64,000 nucleotides of DNA, from positions 6,122,001 to 6,186,000 of the forward strand of contig NC_064034.1 in NCBI RefSeq assembly GCF_932526225.1, read 5' to 3'. This document shows positions 21,925 through 34,717 of the stretch, in pieces (positions within the stretch are counted from its first letter, which is position 1; each line of letters starts with the position of its first letter). The notes beneath the pieces are model-generated. The model did not search any database. It had not been told where the DNA came from and was given only the letters and a program-made list of their open reading frames with translations. The stretch is from Nematostella vectensis (lineage: Eukaryota; Cnidaria; Anthozoa; Actiniaria; Edwardsiidae). A program made the translations under genes and the position numbers.

Positions 21925-22030
21925 CTGTTTGCAATTAAATCAGAAAGTAAGTAAGCCACTAGTAATAGCTCGAGCCCTGTGGACTGTAGTTGATTTCGCC
22001 GGCAAATCAGTTCGCCGACGATTTGTCTGC

Positions 22031-23185
22031 CTAATCCTTTGAGGCGAGGAAAACTAATGCTAATCCTTTGAGGCGTTGGAAACTAATGCTAATCCTTTGA
22101 GGCGTGAGAAACTAATGCTAATCCTTTGAGGCGTGGGAAACTAATGCTAATACTTTGAGGCGTGGGAAACTAATGCTAATTCTTTGAGGCGTGAGAAACT
22201 AATGCTTATCCTTTGAGGCGTGGGAAACTAATGCTAATCCTTTGAGGCGTTGGAAACTAATGCTAATCCTTTGAGGCGTGAGAAACTAATGCTAATCCTT
22301 TGAGGCGTGGGAAACTAATGCTAATCCTTTGAGGCGTGGAAAACTAATGCTAATCCTTTGAGGCGTGGAAAACTAATGCTAATCCTTTGAGGCGTGGAAA
22401 ACTAATGCTAATCCTTTGAGGCGTGGAAAACTAATGCTAATCCTTTGAGGCGTGGAAAACTAATGCTAATCCTTTGAGGCGTTGGAAACTAATGCTAATC
22501 CTTTGAGGCGTTGGAAACTAATGCTAATCCTTTGAGGCGTGGGAAACTAATGCTAATCCTTTGAGGCGTGGGAAACTAATGCTAATCCTTTGAGGCGTGG
22601 GAAACTAATGCTAATCCTTTGAGGCGTGGGAAACTAATGCTAATCCTTTGAGGCGTAGGAAACTAATGCTAATCCTTTGAGGCGTGGGAAACTAATGCTA
22701 ATCCTTTGAGGCGTGAGAAACTAATGCTAATCCTTTGAGGCGTGGGAAACTAATGCTAATCCTTTGAGGCGTGGGAAACTAATGCTAATCCTTTGAGGCG
22801 TGGGAAACTAATGCTAATCCTTTGAGGCGTGGGAAACTAATGTTAATCCTTTGAGGCGTGGGAAACTAATGCTAATCCTTTGAGGCGTGGGAAACTAATG
22901 CTAATCCTTTGAGGCGTGAGAAACTAATGCTTATCCTTTGAGGCGTGGAAAACTAATGCTAATCCTTTGAGGCGTGAGAAACTAATGCTAATCCTTTGAG
23001 GCGTGAGAAACTAATGCTAATCCTTTGAGGCGTGAGAAACTAATGCTAATCCTTTGAGGCGTGGGAAACTAATGCTAATCCTTTGAGGCGTGAGAAACTA
23101 ATGCTAATCCTTTGAGGCGTGGAAAACTAATGCTAATCCTTTGAGGCGTTGGAAACTAATGCTAATCCTTTGAGGCGTGGGAAAC
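22031..23185. repeat. 29-bp minisatellite, about 40 copies
   Basis: Unit contains ACTAATGCTAATCCTTTGAG followed by GCGTGGGAA. Variation is almost confined to the two bases after GCGT (GG, GA, TG). It lies in intron 14 and fills about two thirds of it. Confidence 0.95.
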
Positions 23186-23929
23186 AGTCAAGAAGTCAAG
23201 AAAGTCAGAAGATCAGCCGCCTTAAATACAACACGAACATTTTGCTGTTCATATCTGAAACATTATTACCTATGTGCAAAAACCTTAACAAAGTTTACAA
23301 TAAAAACAAGTCAAAAACTAATTTGTAGTCTTCTGGTTTTACTTTTTCTTGAATGCTGTATATCTTGTAGATATACCACAATAAAATGTGTCGAAACAAT
23401 CGTAACGTTTTCGGAAACAATGAGCAACCAGAGCGGTAAGAGGAACCGGTTTGTCGGCGAAATGCCCGCAATTCCTGCGGACAGGTCCAGCATTGTCTGG
23501 CAAATTGCCTGCGCAATCTCGCTTTATTATCGTACAACGCGAGAAATATCCGTCATTATTAAAAATGAAAAATGAAATGAAATGCATAAAATAAGGGAGT
23601 TTTATCGAATATCTTCTCACTGCACATTTCTTGGGTGGAAACAAGGATGCGAAGGCTGGAAGATCCGGGAGACAGGGGGAGGCGTGGCCTTGTTTTTTAG
23701 TTAGTTTGATTTCTTTGGTACGCAGCTCACGTTTGCAATACCTTTACTTTTTATACAAAGGTACCAGAATGGCGTTTCAAAACAAAATTGTGTTTCATTG
23801 TCCTATGCAATATGTTCTATATATCGCCCTTTTTTACTTATAATGTCCTCTATGTCAATAGAGTCCCGTTTTTACCGTTAATTTAATGCAAATCTGTATC
23901 AATACATCCTCGTGGCTTTTATCTCTCAC

Positions 23930-24238
23930 CTTCCTCTAAGGTTGTTACGAAGGCGCAGTCACTTTGCTTCCCCATGTATCGATACACATTGTACGCAGCT
24001 ATCTTGCAACAGTATTTGGTATAGGGCGTCAAGCCATCAAAGGTACTTATACTTTTGTTAGCATTGTAGCTCTCCTCTCTTATCTGCTCCGGTTGGCTGC
24101 TGTCAGTGCTGCTACAAATCACTTCGTATTTTGTTATGGATCCGTGTCTGTGATCATCGGGCACTTGGCCCCATCGTAATTGAATCGAACGGGAGGTCTT
24201 CGCTTCGGCGATAAAGTTCGAAGGAGGTGCCGATGGAC
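23930..24238 (-). CDS. Channel gene exon 14, FN3 domain 5
   Basis: 309 nt, phase 1-1. Core: SIQLRWGQVPDDHRHGSITK, LTPYTKYCCKIAAYN and GKQSDC, with the F/G-strand Cys pair. Confidence 0.8.
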
Positions 24239-24642
24239 CTGATTGGATTAAAAAAAGTTCCGCAACACATTTATATAAAAACAATATGTTGTTTTGGTTG
24301 TTTTAAGTCATCAAATGGTAATCTTTGACGGTAATCACCTCAGAACCGGATCACCATCCTTATCATCATGATGGAAAAATAGGTTCCCATCACCTACTTT
24401 ATTCATTATCTTATTTTGAGGAGAATAAAATTATCACGGGTGCATTCAAAAGTTGAAAATCTTACTACTTTGAAAAATACCACATCATTAGCAGAGTCTA
24501 TACAACAAAAATCCCCTTCTTTGTTCACACTATAAGCAACCCTATTTTGATCATTTGGTATCTGCGTCATACCGGTATCGATCTTTAATAATTAATAATA
24601 TCCCTACCACCATCTCCCTATGTGTCATATGCTCGGTGATAC

Positions 24643-24948
24643 CTTGATGACCCGTAGTCGCATTCACGGCAGCACTTCGCACCCCAACTCCTGCCTTTGT
24701 CTTTCCCGCCAATTGAACATGATAGCAGGTTGAGCTACTAAGTCCTTCAATTGAGTAGGAATACATGGCATCTGCCTCAGAGGTATTGTAGTCTCCATCC
24801 TTTTGGAGTTCATCACATGGGCGATAATAGATGACGTATTTAAGTATTATACCGTTTCTTTGCCCGTAAGGAATGGAGTACCAGGTGACAAAGATCGTGT
24901 CTGTGTCGAGTGGCAGCAAGCTAACGCGATCTGGTCCTGCTGAAGGGA
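24643..24948 (-). CDS. Channel gene exon 13, FN3 domain 4
   Basis: 306 nt, phase 1-1. Core: TIFVTWYSIPYGQRNG, LKYVIYYRPC and CYHVQLAGKTKAGVGVRSAA; the F-strand Cys is kept but its G-strand partner is Ala. Confidence 0.8.
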
Positions 24949-25434
24949 CTGACAAAGCAAACCACAGCGTGAATCAGACATAAAAACAAATGCGTAATAT
25001 AACTTTTCGATAAAAAAAGGTTTAAAAGGGCACTCAAGCGGAAGATTCACAATAGCCCCCCAGGATTTTTAAATTTATTAAAATATATGACCTTTGGTTT
25101 TTCCAGATAATATCGAGGGTGGAAATGGATTAAATTGTGCTTTCAGGCTTCGACACAGGTGTACTTTCACTCAAACATTTAAATTTCATTGAGTAAATCA
25201 ACTAATGCTACGAAAAGAAAAACTTTCACGGAAATTGGTTCTTTTGACCTATATATCTATTATACTGAGTTGAAGCTAACAAGAAGATTTTTCACTGCTT
25301 TATTACACAGCCTTTGATATTGTATTGGATGTTAGGGGTGCCATTAGGCTTTCTTTGCACGATTTAGATAACATTTCAATCAAACCGAGATGATTAGTTC
25401 AAGTTAGTCGAGCCCTCTATTATTCGAAACCCTC

Positions 25435-25543
25435 CGTCATCATCATAATCATCGTCATCGTCATCGTCATCATTATCAGCATCGTCATCATCATCATCGT
25501 CGTCGTCATCGTTATCGTCAACGTCATCGTTACACACATTACA
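25435..25543. repeat. Trinucleotide microsatellite (ATC/GTC)n
   Basis: About 110 bp of mixed ATC and GTC triplets in intron 12, twelve bases beyond the exon 12 donor. Confidence 0.9.
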
Positions 25544-25554
25544 AAACGGGTTAC

Positions 25555-25842
25555 CTCCTTCGTCGGTTTTCACCCAAAAACCTTGTGTCGATTCGCGGTA
25601 TATGCCTGGGGCCCTGGCGTTGCCATAGACATAGTACCACGTGTAGGCTTGTAGTCCTCCCACTGTTACATTCAATAACGAGAGGTCCGTAACGTTGACT
25701 TTCTTGAAGCTGATCCATCCCTTTTCGAGTACATAGCTTTTTACAACAAACTCGTAGCGGAGCAAGTCTACTGGCAAAGACTCTTCCCATGTTATAGTGA
25801 GCGCGGTGCTGTTGAACGGTGTAACGGCCTGAATTGACGGTA
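25555..25842 (-). CDS. Channel gene exon 12, FN3 domain 3
   Basis: 288 nt, phase 1-1. Core: ALTITWEESLPVDLLRYEF and GLQAYTWYYVYGNA. It lacks the F/G-strand Cys pair. A GAT/GAC-rich microsatellite lies just beyond the donor. Confidence 0.8.
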
Positions 25843-26418
25843 CTGAATAAGAAAACACATGATTCAGCTGCCGAGTTTTCTATTGGGATTGCATTTGGAT
25901 ATCTTATACAATAAGGTTAATCCTGCGGATGTGTTTAGAGAGATGGTTTCAGTGAATGGTAATTTATACTTCAGGGCGTTAATCATAGGTAGATTTCTAA
26001 AAGTTCGAACAGAGTTTAAAAAAAAAAAAAAAAAAATTAAACGTCCAGTATCGAAGAATGATCTCTGATTAGTTATATTAGTTTTTTGGGATGTTCATCT
26101 TACATAAAGCGAACGGAAACATAGTAAAAAAATGGCAATCGGTACCAAACTTGGCTGTGCTCCAAAAACTTGAAAATCAGGCCTTGCAAATCGACATGAA
26201 TTAATGGACTTGTTTCATTTGCATTCATTGTCATTTAAAACGGCCCATGAAAAGGACGGCTTTAGACAGAATGCTCTCTTTCAAATGCTTGACTATGTTG
26301 CAGGACATAAAAGGCCTTAGAATAAGCCGACTAGTGCTGAATAGTAAACAAGTAGTACTTCCTTGCCAGTACCATTTAGTTTCATTTAATAATTCATTTA
26401 ATTGCTTAGGTATCCCAC

Positions 26419-26697
26419 CTATCACTCCAGTGGTGATATTCACGCATGCGCTCTTCGGTCCAGTTCCGCCGCTGGTCATCACGGCAACGCGCACACAGTA
26501 ACACACGCGAAGTTCGACATTGTGCCGGTAACAATACGGGGCGTATGAAGTCACAGTCGGGTAGGCTGTGGTGCCATTAGTACATTTGTCGTAGTACACC
26601 ATGTACCCGTCGGCCGACGACACCCTTGCCCATGTGGCAGAGAGTGTTGTTGAGCCATAGATGTCAACTTTCACATCGCTTGGGACGTCAATTGGAG
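26419..26697 (-). CDS. Channel gene exon 11, FN3 domain 2
   Basis: 279 nt, phase 1-1, donor AG|GTGGGA. Core: LSATWARVSSADGYMVYY and CYCVRVAVMTSGGTGPKSAC, which carries the F/G-strand Cys pair seen in many repeats of this array. Confidence 0.8.
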
Positions 26698-27453
26698 CTG
26701 GAAGCAAAACATCAAACAAAAATCTATTGTTTTCTCTCTATGCCATACAATGTGCCGTCTGTATAATTGGAAATCAGCAAAAAAGATAACATTCTCCCTG
26801 GTTAGAACTGAAACACATCGCAAAATCTAATACTGCTTGTGGCGTACCACAATATATCAAAAATTGTACCCATGGAAATAAAGTGTAACTTATAACAACT
26901 TGGCCAACCAAGAACATTTAGCTGCTCTTCATAATAAGAAATAGAATTCGATATTTTGCGACAAAATCAATCGGCCATCTAATCGATCAAATAATCCCTG
27001 TCTTCACTGCCGTTCCATAACCATTAACCATACACACAGCAAGGGACATTGATTGGTCTGATGGTGTATGATCGAGGAGGACTAGGTTCTATTTCACTTG
27101 CGGCCCTTTTTCTTCACGCAATCAGCTCTTAATCTGGACATCTTCGCCGGACACCAATAGAAAGAATCTTGAGTATTCAGCGAACTATAATCAATCTATA
27201 TTCTTCATTAATTATAATCACTCCAAAAGACAATACATCCCTTCTACACATTCCTTACGTAGTAGCAAGAGGTGTGTAACACTGGCGTAGTAGACAAGCT
27301 CATTAGTGGTTTGAAAGGGTTTTTTTCATTTTTTTTTTACAAGAACAAGAAAAATATTGAGAATAATTTAAGGAAATTTAAGATCTGCGATTAATACTTA
27401 AACCACGTAAATAATAATGTATTATCAACGGATAGCTTTGTGGGAATTCAAAC

Positions 27454-27723
27454 CTTCTTTTATCGTCGTGACATACAGCGGGTAGCTTTCACCGTAGCCT
27501 GCTGCAATTGACGCTTTGCCGCTGACACTGTACGTTATGCCGGGGCTCAAACCTATGACCTCCACCGAGCCAACCGCTGGGTCGGCCGCCACGTTCTTGT
27601 CGATCTCGGTCTTATCGCCTCCCTTCACCTCGAAATGATAGCGCAGTGGCGTCTTAGATGGTATAGTCCAGGAGATCTTGATCGACGTCTGGTTCAGCGC
27701 TGTAGCATGAAAAGCTGGAGGAT
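27454..27723 (-). CDS. Channel gene exon 10, FN3 domain 1
   Basis: 270 nt, phase 1-1. Core residues: PPAFHATALNQTSIKISW (A-B strands with Trp), LRYHFEVKG and LSPGITYSVSGKA (the L..xTxY corner, F strand). Confidence 0.8.
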
Positions 27724-27946
27724 CTAAAAAGAGAGGTGATTGAGAAGAAAAGGAAATTGAATTATAGCTCTCATAAATATCCAGTGAAACATAACAGTAG
27801 ATATCACACGGGAGAGCCTGCAAACCTCGACCCAACTCCCTAACTCTGAAAATCGGACATCATACCATGTCTAAGAAATAGTACGAAAACCCATGCACAC
27901 ACAATACAACAAGGAAATGATGTCAAGGCCAGACATCAAAACATAC

Positions 27947-28080
27947 TTGGCTTAGCGATGCAAGGACAGATGGGATACCTGCCGGATTTCCAGGCATCGC
28001 AATAAAATTCTTCGGGAATCCCTTCGAACCCATGGCAAGTACGATAAGGGTAGCCTGAATAGCTCAACGGGTTCGAAGAA
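27947..28080 (-). CDS. Channel gene exon 9, Cys-rich region part 2
   Basis: 134 nt, CCATAG|TTCTTC to CAA|GTATGT. It encodes YRTCHGFEGIPEEFYCDAW and YPICPCIAKP. The cysteines end in a CPCxxKP phrase leading straight into the FN3 array. It ends in phase 1, as all FN3 exons do. Confidence 0.65.
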
Positions 28081-30248
28081 CTATGGAAAAAAAGGCAAGT
28101 TATCATCATAACTTTTTCAAATTAAAACATTACAATCATGCCCCGCTGTTACGAACATTTATGTATAAACCTTTCTGCTTTCCTATAACTTTCCTTTAAA
28201 GCCTTTGGTAACTGTTATTTTTTTGTTACTGCGAGAACTAACCGTGAAACCTTCCCTACAATACAAAAAAAGGCAATACAAAACATAGCAACACAAAACC
28301 TTCAAAACAATATAAACTGTTTCTCTGATTCCAACTTTTTCTCCCGCGAAATTAACGTTTATTTCGTACTATTTTTCATAAATACCGTAAATATTCTAAT
28401 AAACGCCCGGGGCGTTTATTAGATTTTTATGGTCCGAGGGGGGCGTTAAATAGATAGGAGGCGTTTATTAGAGAGGGGGGTTCTTTACAAACTATAACAA
28501 TGTAACAAACCCAAGTAGTGCAGTGGGGTTCTAATCTCAGTAAAGGACGACGTAAATATAGCGGGAGAAATTCCAAAAGGTGATCTAAACAGAACTTCAT
28601 TTTTTAAGGAATTTCCCGATTCATCCCTAAACAATTTTAACTCAATACTACCAGTAAAACAAGTGCGGGACACTGACATTGGTGGAATAGAGAGAATAGT
28701 CATGTTCATCAACAGTCGGGGATAAAATCTGGTGCACTTACACAAAAAAATGTCCAACGTTCAAAGGCGAAAATATGCTAGAAAATGTTCTATATTACGC
28801 GCTCTATTTTTATGAGTAAAAGCTCCCACTATTGCTGGTGATTCCTAGCTGTTGTGGTTACTTTTCTAAAAGGAGACCGACGCATTGATCGAGCTTTTTT
28901 GGTTACGGCCTTTGAAACCCGAGAAATGATAGAAATTGTCGTTGCAAATAGGGCCAAACAAGAGGAGCGGTGTGTCACACTAACATATCTTTTAATTGTC
29001 GGTCCATATTTTATAATATTTTGTGGCACGCAAATCATTTCGAGGCGGGACACTTCCAAGAAAAATAAAGAAGATTTATTTATTAAGAAAATGGGGCCAT
29101 ACACAATAAGTATCAGACCTAATAATGGTTGTACGGAGCAACTTCAGAATACCCGTCCACTGTGGAGCCACGTTACTGCCGTGCTCCGCGGTCCGCAGTG
29201 AAGCCTTCTTTGCATATTTATAGAACAAGGTATCAAATAATACGTCTAAATAATCTACGTCACTGCTACCGTGGTCCGCGGTCCGCAGTGAAGCCGTTTG
29301 TGCATATTTATAGAACGAAGTATCAAATAATAAATCTTAGTAATCTAGTCATTGCTACCGTGGTCCGCGGTCCGCAGTCCGTTGTGTAGCCATCTGTGCA
29401 TATTTATAGACCGCGGACCAACCAATTTCGCATTATGGACGAATTAGTAGTCTTTGACTGCGGACCAACATGACATATCCGATTATAATTTAATTGTGCA
29501 ATGATGGATATTTTATATTGAGTAGTATTATAATTTAATTGTGCAATGATGGATATTTTATATTGAGTAGTATTATAAATTAATTGTGTAATGATGGGCA
29601 CTTTACATTAAGTAGTTCTGGACTGCGGACCGCGGACCGATGAAATTTAGAGGCCTTAAAATGTGGACGGGTATTCTGAAGTTTAGCCGGTTGTACACTA
29701 TTTTACGGATTTTCCCCGGGAGTGTGGGTTTGGAAAAGGGGGGAGTGATTACTATAGCAACCCAAAATAACTGTTTCATGTCGCTTTTTAGTCAAAAGAA
29801 CGACAAAAGAAATTAAAAGCAAGTACTAAAAGTTTAGACGAAATTGATAATAGATAGTGTTTTAAGTACAAAAAGGCTTAAATTAATAGGAAATGCTGTA
29901 AATAGGAATAAATTGATTATTTACTACATGTAGCACGATGCTGATACTATTGCTGATCATGCCTATCTATATCGTCATCTTTTTTGATGAGTAAAACCCC
30001 GTTTTTTTAAAGAGGGTTGAATTATCACTCCTAAAAGGTTTCTATCTAATGGTTCCTGTTATTTTGCAAGAAGGAAAACTTTAAGTAGTTCCTAGGATGA
30101 TTATTGAGGTGTACATTATAGTTTGCATATTCCCACACGTTAAGCAAATAGCGTTACGAATGAATATAGAAATTATTATTCATATCCTATTTCGAGAGAT
30201 TGTAAAAAAAGTATTAAAGTAAGCTTTGGCCTTATATTTTTGTCATAC
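28081..30248. other. Intron 8 of the channel gene
   Basis: 2.2 kb. It contains an inverted GGCGTTTATTAG-type fragment near 28395-28480 and an 8-bp-TSD element at 29135-29688. No further exon is seen. Confidence 0.6.
29127..29696. mobile_element. Non-autonomous element with perfect 21-bp inverted ends and 8-bp TSD
   Basis: AACTTCAGAATACCCGTCCAC at 29140-29160 recurs inverted at 29663-29683. The flanks carry the direct repeat GGTTGTAC (29127-29134, 29689-29696). Inside are about 100-bp tandem units with CCGCGGTCCGCAGT (29188-29380) and three AT-rich units of about 45 bp (29480-29610). An 8-bp duplication is typical of hAT transposons; that assignment is inference. Confidence 0.8.
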
Positions 30249-30420
30249 CTGTACATTTTGCGGTCAATGTATTCGCACGATATCCCGAAGGCTTGGAAGA
30301 TCCAGAAGGCTGATTCCGAGGGCAAGTCATGGCCTTTCGACGCACACAACTGATTATAATAGCCACATACCGAATTGCATGAGTTGGATGAGTATGAGTA
30401 GGCCTTGGTATACTGTACAC
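30249..30420 (-). CDS. Channel gene exon 8, Cys-rich region part 1
   Basis: 172 nt, TAAACAG... acceptor CAG|GTGTAC, donor CAG|GTATGA. It encodes SCNSVCGYYNQLC, then FWIFQAFGISCEYI. Spaced cysteines in a small domain; I do not recognise a named family. It pairs with exon 9. Confidence 0.6.
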
Positions 30421-30981
30421 CTGTAAACAGGGGAAAAAATCTGATTTCCGGGCTTGTTAATTGTATTATTATTAATTCTTCCAGGACAATATTTCAGTTA
30501 TGTGTTGATGACCATTGTGTTCATAGCAGAAAATGGAATACTTTATATTACCTTCCGACAATGTTAAATGACTAAATCTTTCCCCCGATAAGAAGCATAA
30601 AAAACACGTACACACATATTTTGAGACTCCTGGACATGAACACAATTTTAGTTCATAAGACGTTTAAATGCCGGATAGATCTTGGGGGATTATCTTAAGA
30701 TAAGCTATAGTTACTGCCGTTTTGAGTATTCTAAAAGATTTTCAAAATGCATTGTTTAAAATAAGTTTTAATTTTTAACGGAAGAAATTTTGTAAACTCT
30801 GTTTGATCGAAGAATTGTTTTGAGATGGCTTATAATTGGAAACCACCTTTTAGTGTTGGCAAATGAAAAAGGTTCTCAAGGTTTTTGTCTGAAAGAGGCC
30901 AAATGCATTTGTCGCTTGGAATTCCTGGGCGTGATTTCGTAGATAGGTAAGTCCCAGTAACCTAGGTAATAGTATAGATAC

Positions 30982-31173
30982 CTGAGCACGAGGTTGTTTG
31001 GTGGCATGGTCTGTTGCCAGTCGGTAGTATGTTTGCTGTATCTATCCTGGCTCGTATGATAGGTGGGCTGTCAACACACGTTCTGTTGCGACTTTGTTGA
31101 CTATTTACGCATTTGTCACACTGTCCCCACGAACCCCAGTCCCCGAGCAGGGAGACATTGCTTAGAGTGGAGG
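30982..31173 (-). CDS. Channel gene exon 7, thrombospondin type 1 repeat
   Basis: 192 nt in a phase 1-1 exon. It encodes LGDWGSWGQCDKCVNSQQSR, then NRTCVDSPP and CHQTTSCS. The WxxW motif (DWGSWGQC), the R layer and the trailing Cys residues are those of a TSP1 domain, a common extracellular-matrix or glycan-binding module. Confidence 0.85.
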
Positions 31174-31709
31174 CTGTTGGGAAAAAAATTATTAATTACC
31201 AAAAACACAACACATCCATTCAACTGAAAAAAATCGAGTGCTGCCAGCTAGGTCAAGCAACCTAAAAGAAAATCGAAAATCGTCCGGGCTAACACCTCCC
31301 CCCTCCCCCCTCATCACCGCACTAACCATCCCTAAAGCTAGTCATTGGGTATGTCTTGGATAGGTTAAAGACTAGAAAACTCAGATCTCATGACACAAAC
31401 AAAGATAACGACCACAAGCTGGTTTTAATACATTTATCACATAAATGACATGAATGTCATAGGGTGTGCTACAAACATGTTTATGTACTATCTTACACAT
31501 CATTACTCTTAAAAGACACTTAATCTGGCACACTTTATTTGGGGCCCCGCCCAAATGTGCAACTCTCAACTATGGTGAAAGTTCAATAAATAAATAAATA
31601 AGAATTTTTTCTGTCCCCTGTGTGTCACCATTTTCAATTTCAAGGTTTAATTGTATAGCTCATCATTAAATTTGTTTTCATTACAATAAAACGGGACCTT
31701 AAAGAATAC

Positions 31710-31855
31710 CTCTATCATAGTTGAGTAGAATTGGCGTGCCGGAACTGCCCTCAACCCAAACTGCCGGGTCTATTTTGTTCTTGATCTGAGTGGCTTTGAA
31801 GTAGTACATAACCCCCTTGATTGCTTGCACGGTGAACTTGTATTCCCAGCGATGC
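31710..31855 (-). CDS. Channel gene exon 6, PA14-like domain second part
   Basis: 146 nt, TTTTCAAG|GCATCG to AG|GTATTC. It encodes HRWEYKFTVQAIKGVMYYFK, then DPAVWVEGSSGTPILLNYD. The strand with KGxMYYFKA corresponds to the GKYYxxEA strand of PA14 domains. It ends in phase 1. Confidence 0.65.
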
Positions 31856-34497
31856 CTTGAAAAAATTCAGAACAAGAAAAACATTGTATAAAGCATGTCG
31901 TCGTCGTTTTTTCTTCAATGAACTTTTAAACACCTCATCAATATTCAAAATAGGCATGTTGATCAATCAGATGTTCTTCTTTGAACACGTGAGGAAGGCT
32001 TTATACCAGCAATACACGCAACAAATTTAAAGCGTAGGGAGGGGATTGAAATCGTCTCCAGGGAAATATTGGGGTATAACAGAAGAACAAAAGCAGACTA
32101 ATGAAAATGAAGCATTATTTAAAGCTCATGAATAAAATCATGAATTGTCACGAAGGATTATATAACCCCCCATGACGTCATGAAACTTTATATAAGTGGC
32201 CCGATAGTTACAATGCGAGCACTTAAACAGTCTACTCGACTAGTGAAATCTAATATATAGATTTAGACATTGCCTAAAAGCGGAGCTCCAAACGACCAAA
32301 TCTTTGCTTCATTTTCGCTTAATAATTTAAGAAGTTTCAAATATTATTATTATATTTCTGTTTTTGACGACTTCAACGATTTCACAAATCACGCCCCCAA
32401 TTTGTTAAACCCCCTTACCCCCACATAACAAGTTTAGCTGTCATACGATGTTTCGGCGTCAGGGTCGATGACTTCACGCATCACATGACCATATCTTAGC
32501 ACCGCCCTTGACACAAACATGACACCTTCCAAGTTTGGTTGTTATACAATGTTTTTTTCACGAGATATGAATGTTTTCTTCATTGATGACGTCACAATCA
32601 CGTGACCATATTGAAGCACCTCCCTCGACACCAACATGACACATACCAAGATTTGTCATGATGCTTCGTTCATGAGAATGGATATTTTTGTTCTTAATGA
32701 AATCAGAAAAGTTTGCATAAAGTGACGTCATCGATGACGTCACATATCACGTGACCATATCCTTGCACCCCCCTTGACACCAACATGATACCTGCCAAGT
32801 TTGGTTGTGAAACAATGTTTCTTTCAAGAGGTATGAATGTTTTGCTTTTCATCACGTTTTTTTCTTTTAGTGACGTCATCGATGACGTCACACAACACGT
32901 AACCATATTGTTGCAGCCCCCTTGACACCAACATGGCACCTACCGAGTTTGGTTGCCATACGATGTTATTTTTTGTGAAATATAAATATTTTTATTTTGA
33001 TGACGTTATCATATTTTTGCTACTAGTGACGTCATCAATGACGTCACAAACCACATGACCACAGTTTTGCACCTCCCGTGACACATACATGACACCTGCC
33101 AAGTTTGGTTGTCATACAATGCTTTTTGGGGACAGACGGACGGAAGGACATCGCGTCACCAAAACTCGAGTCGATGGGTTACCAATATTTGTTACCATAT
33201 TTTTCTTTTTACCACTTTTTCTTAGTCATGGGGCTCCGCTCACGCGGCGCTTCGTAGCTCTATTTATACGCCAACTAGTGGTGGTGATTGTGATCTAAAT
33301 TGAGCGTTGTAAGCATTCACAATCTAGTGAGAGGTATTTTCTCGGAATTGTAGTCATCAAACATAGAAGAAATACCTCCCCTACGAGAATTGATATAATA
33401 TAAGCCGAAATGCCCATTTTTTGGGGTGCAAATGGTAGATTAAGGTGGTTAGCCCCAGGAACAGAGCATATATTGGAAGTGGGTCTATGACGTCTGATAT
33501 TTTTGAACGAGGAGTTAGCGCGACGACGCGTTGACTGTTATAAATCGGAGGAGATACGAAGGAAATTTTAAAAAACATTGGAAAGCAATAAAAAAGCATA
33601 TTATTATTATACCACGCAGATATAATGGTTTTACAGTCATATTGCCCGTTGTGTCTAGAAGTTGCCTAATTCAATGACAGCGGTCTCGTCTGCAGTTGGA
33701 ATTTGCTTTCCCTATGCATTTATTGCTAATTGCTAATAGTATATAAGCAAAAACTCAGCTTTCTAGAGACCATGATTTACGGAGGTTTCGCCATCCCAGG
33801 TTGCTGACAGAACTGTAGATTCGAGATGGACTTTTACAACTGTTGGTCACTACATGGTGATACATTTAGCTATTGGTTTATAGTCATTATTTGATGTTAT
33901 TAAATTTTGTGTTATTATATTTCGCGTTAAACATTTATTACATTTTTTAAAGTAATTATATTTCGCGTTAAGATTACATTTTTCGTTAGTTACTACATTT
34001 TGCGGCGTAACAGAAATTTCAATGGTCCATAGTTAGTGTTTTTTTGATAATTTATAAGCTATTTTCTTCTATCTTGAATGATCAACATGCCTATCGAACA
34101 TTGATGAGAATTTTAAGCCATTCAAAACACACAAAGGTCATGTTTTAAATAGTACATAATACATGTACTACATGTACAATACCTAATGATTTATCAACCC
34201 CGATTCAATGTAAATATGTTATATAATGTGTTCCTGTTTTGAATGCCAATTCTTAAACAAATTATTTATTTAAAATATTTTATTAGTTATTATCAAGCTT
34301 CTATTGTACCATTGTGACAGAAAAGCCTTTTCAAGGGGTCCCATAATAAAGTTTGTATTGCATTGTATTAAAAGCAATTTCATTCAGCCAAATACCACAA
34401 GTAAAATGGAATCAACATAAAGCTTTCCAAAATGGGAGGCTTTCTTTTTCTTATTTTCACGCGCACACTAGTGAACTGAGAATGGAAGTTCACTTAC
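31856..34497. other. Intron 5 of the channel gene
   Basis: 2.6 kb. The CRE-palindrome element takes up the middle; repeats of ATTATATTTCGCGTTA and ATTACATTTT lie near 33910-34010. No exon is seen. Confidence 0.6.
32270..33260. mobile_element. CRE-palindrome repeat element, copy 2, reversed and longer
   Basis: In intron 5, opposite in orientation to the copy at 5945. Ends: GCCTAAAAGCGGAGCTCC (left) and GGGGCTCCGCTCACG (right). It holds about five degenerate internal units, each with TGACGTCA pairs, CACGTGACCATA, a CCCTTGACACCAACATG-like phrase and AGTTTGGTTG. No transposase frame. Confidence 0.7.
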
Positions 34498-34717
34498 CTA
34501 CTATATTTAGAATATGAAGTATGAGGGATTTTCACAGCGTTGCCAGGTTCAGCATCTGAACTTTTCCAGAATTCGCATCCGTTTTCCATTCTGCAAGTCA
34601 CAGTGAATGTATACGGTCCCTCATATTGAGCGATGAAGTAGCCTTGGTAGTAGAAGTGCCAGTTGTATGATGGATGCCTTTTCCATTCTTCGTAACTCAG
34701 TTTGATTCCCACAACTT
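34498..34717 (-). CDS. Channel gene exon 5, PA14-like domain first part
   Basis: 220 nt, TTTACAG|AAGTTG to AG|GTAAGT. It encodes GIKLSYEEWKRHPSYN, then GPYTFTVTCRMENGCEFW and SKYS. The phrase GxYTFTVTCxxGCEFW matches the core strands of PA14/GLEYA-type carbohydrate-binding domains, where the Cys pair and aromatic residues recur. Confidence 0.65.

Noticed and set aside
22031-23185. CRISPR-like regular repeat
   Set aside because: Units are head-to-tail with no unique spacers, in an intron of an animal gene: a minisatellite.
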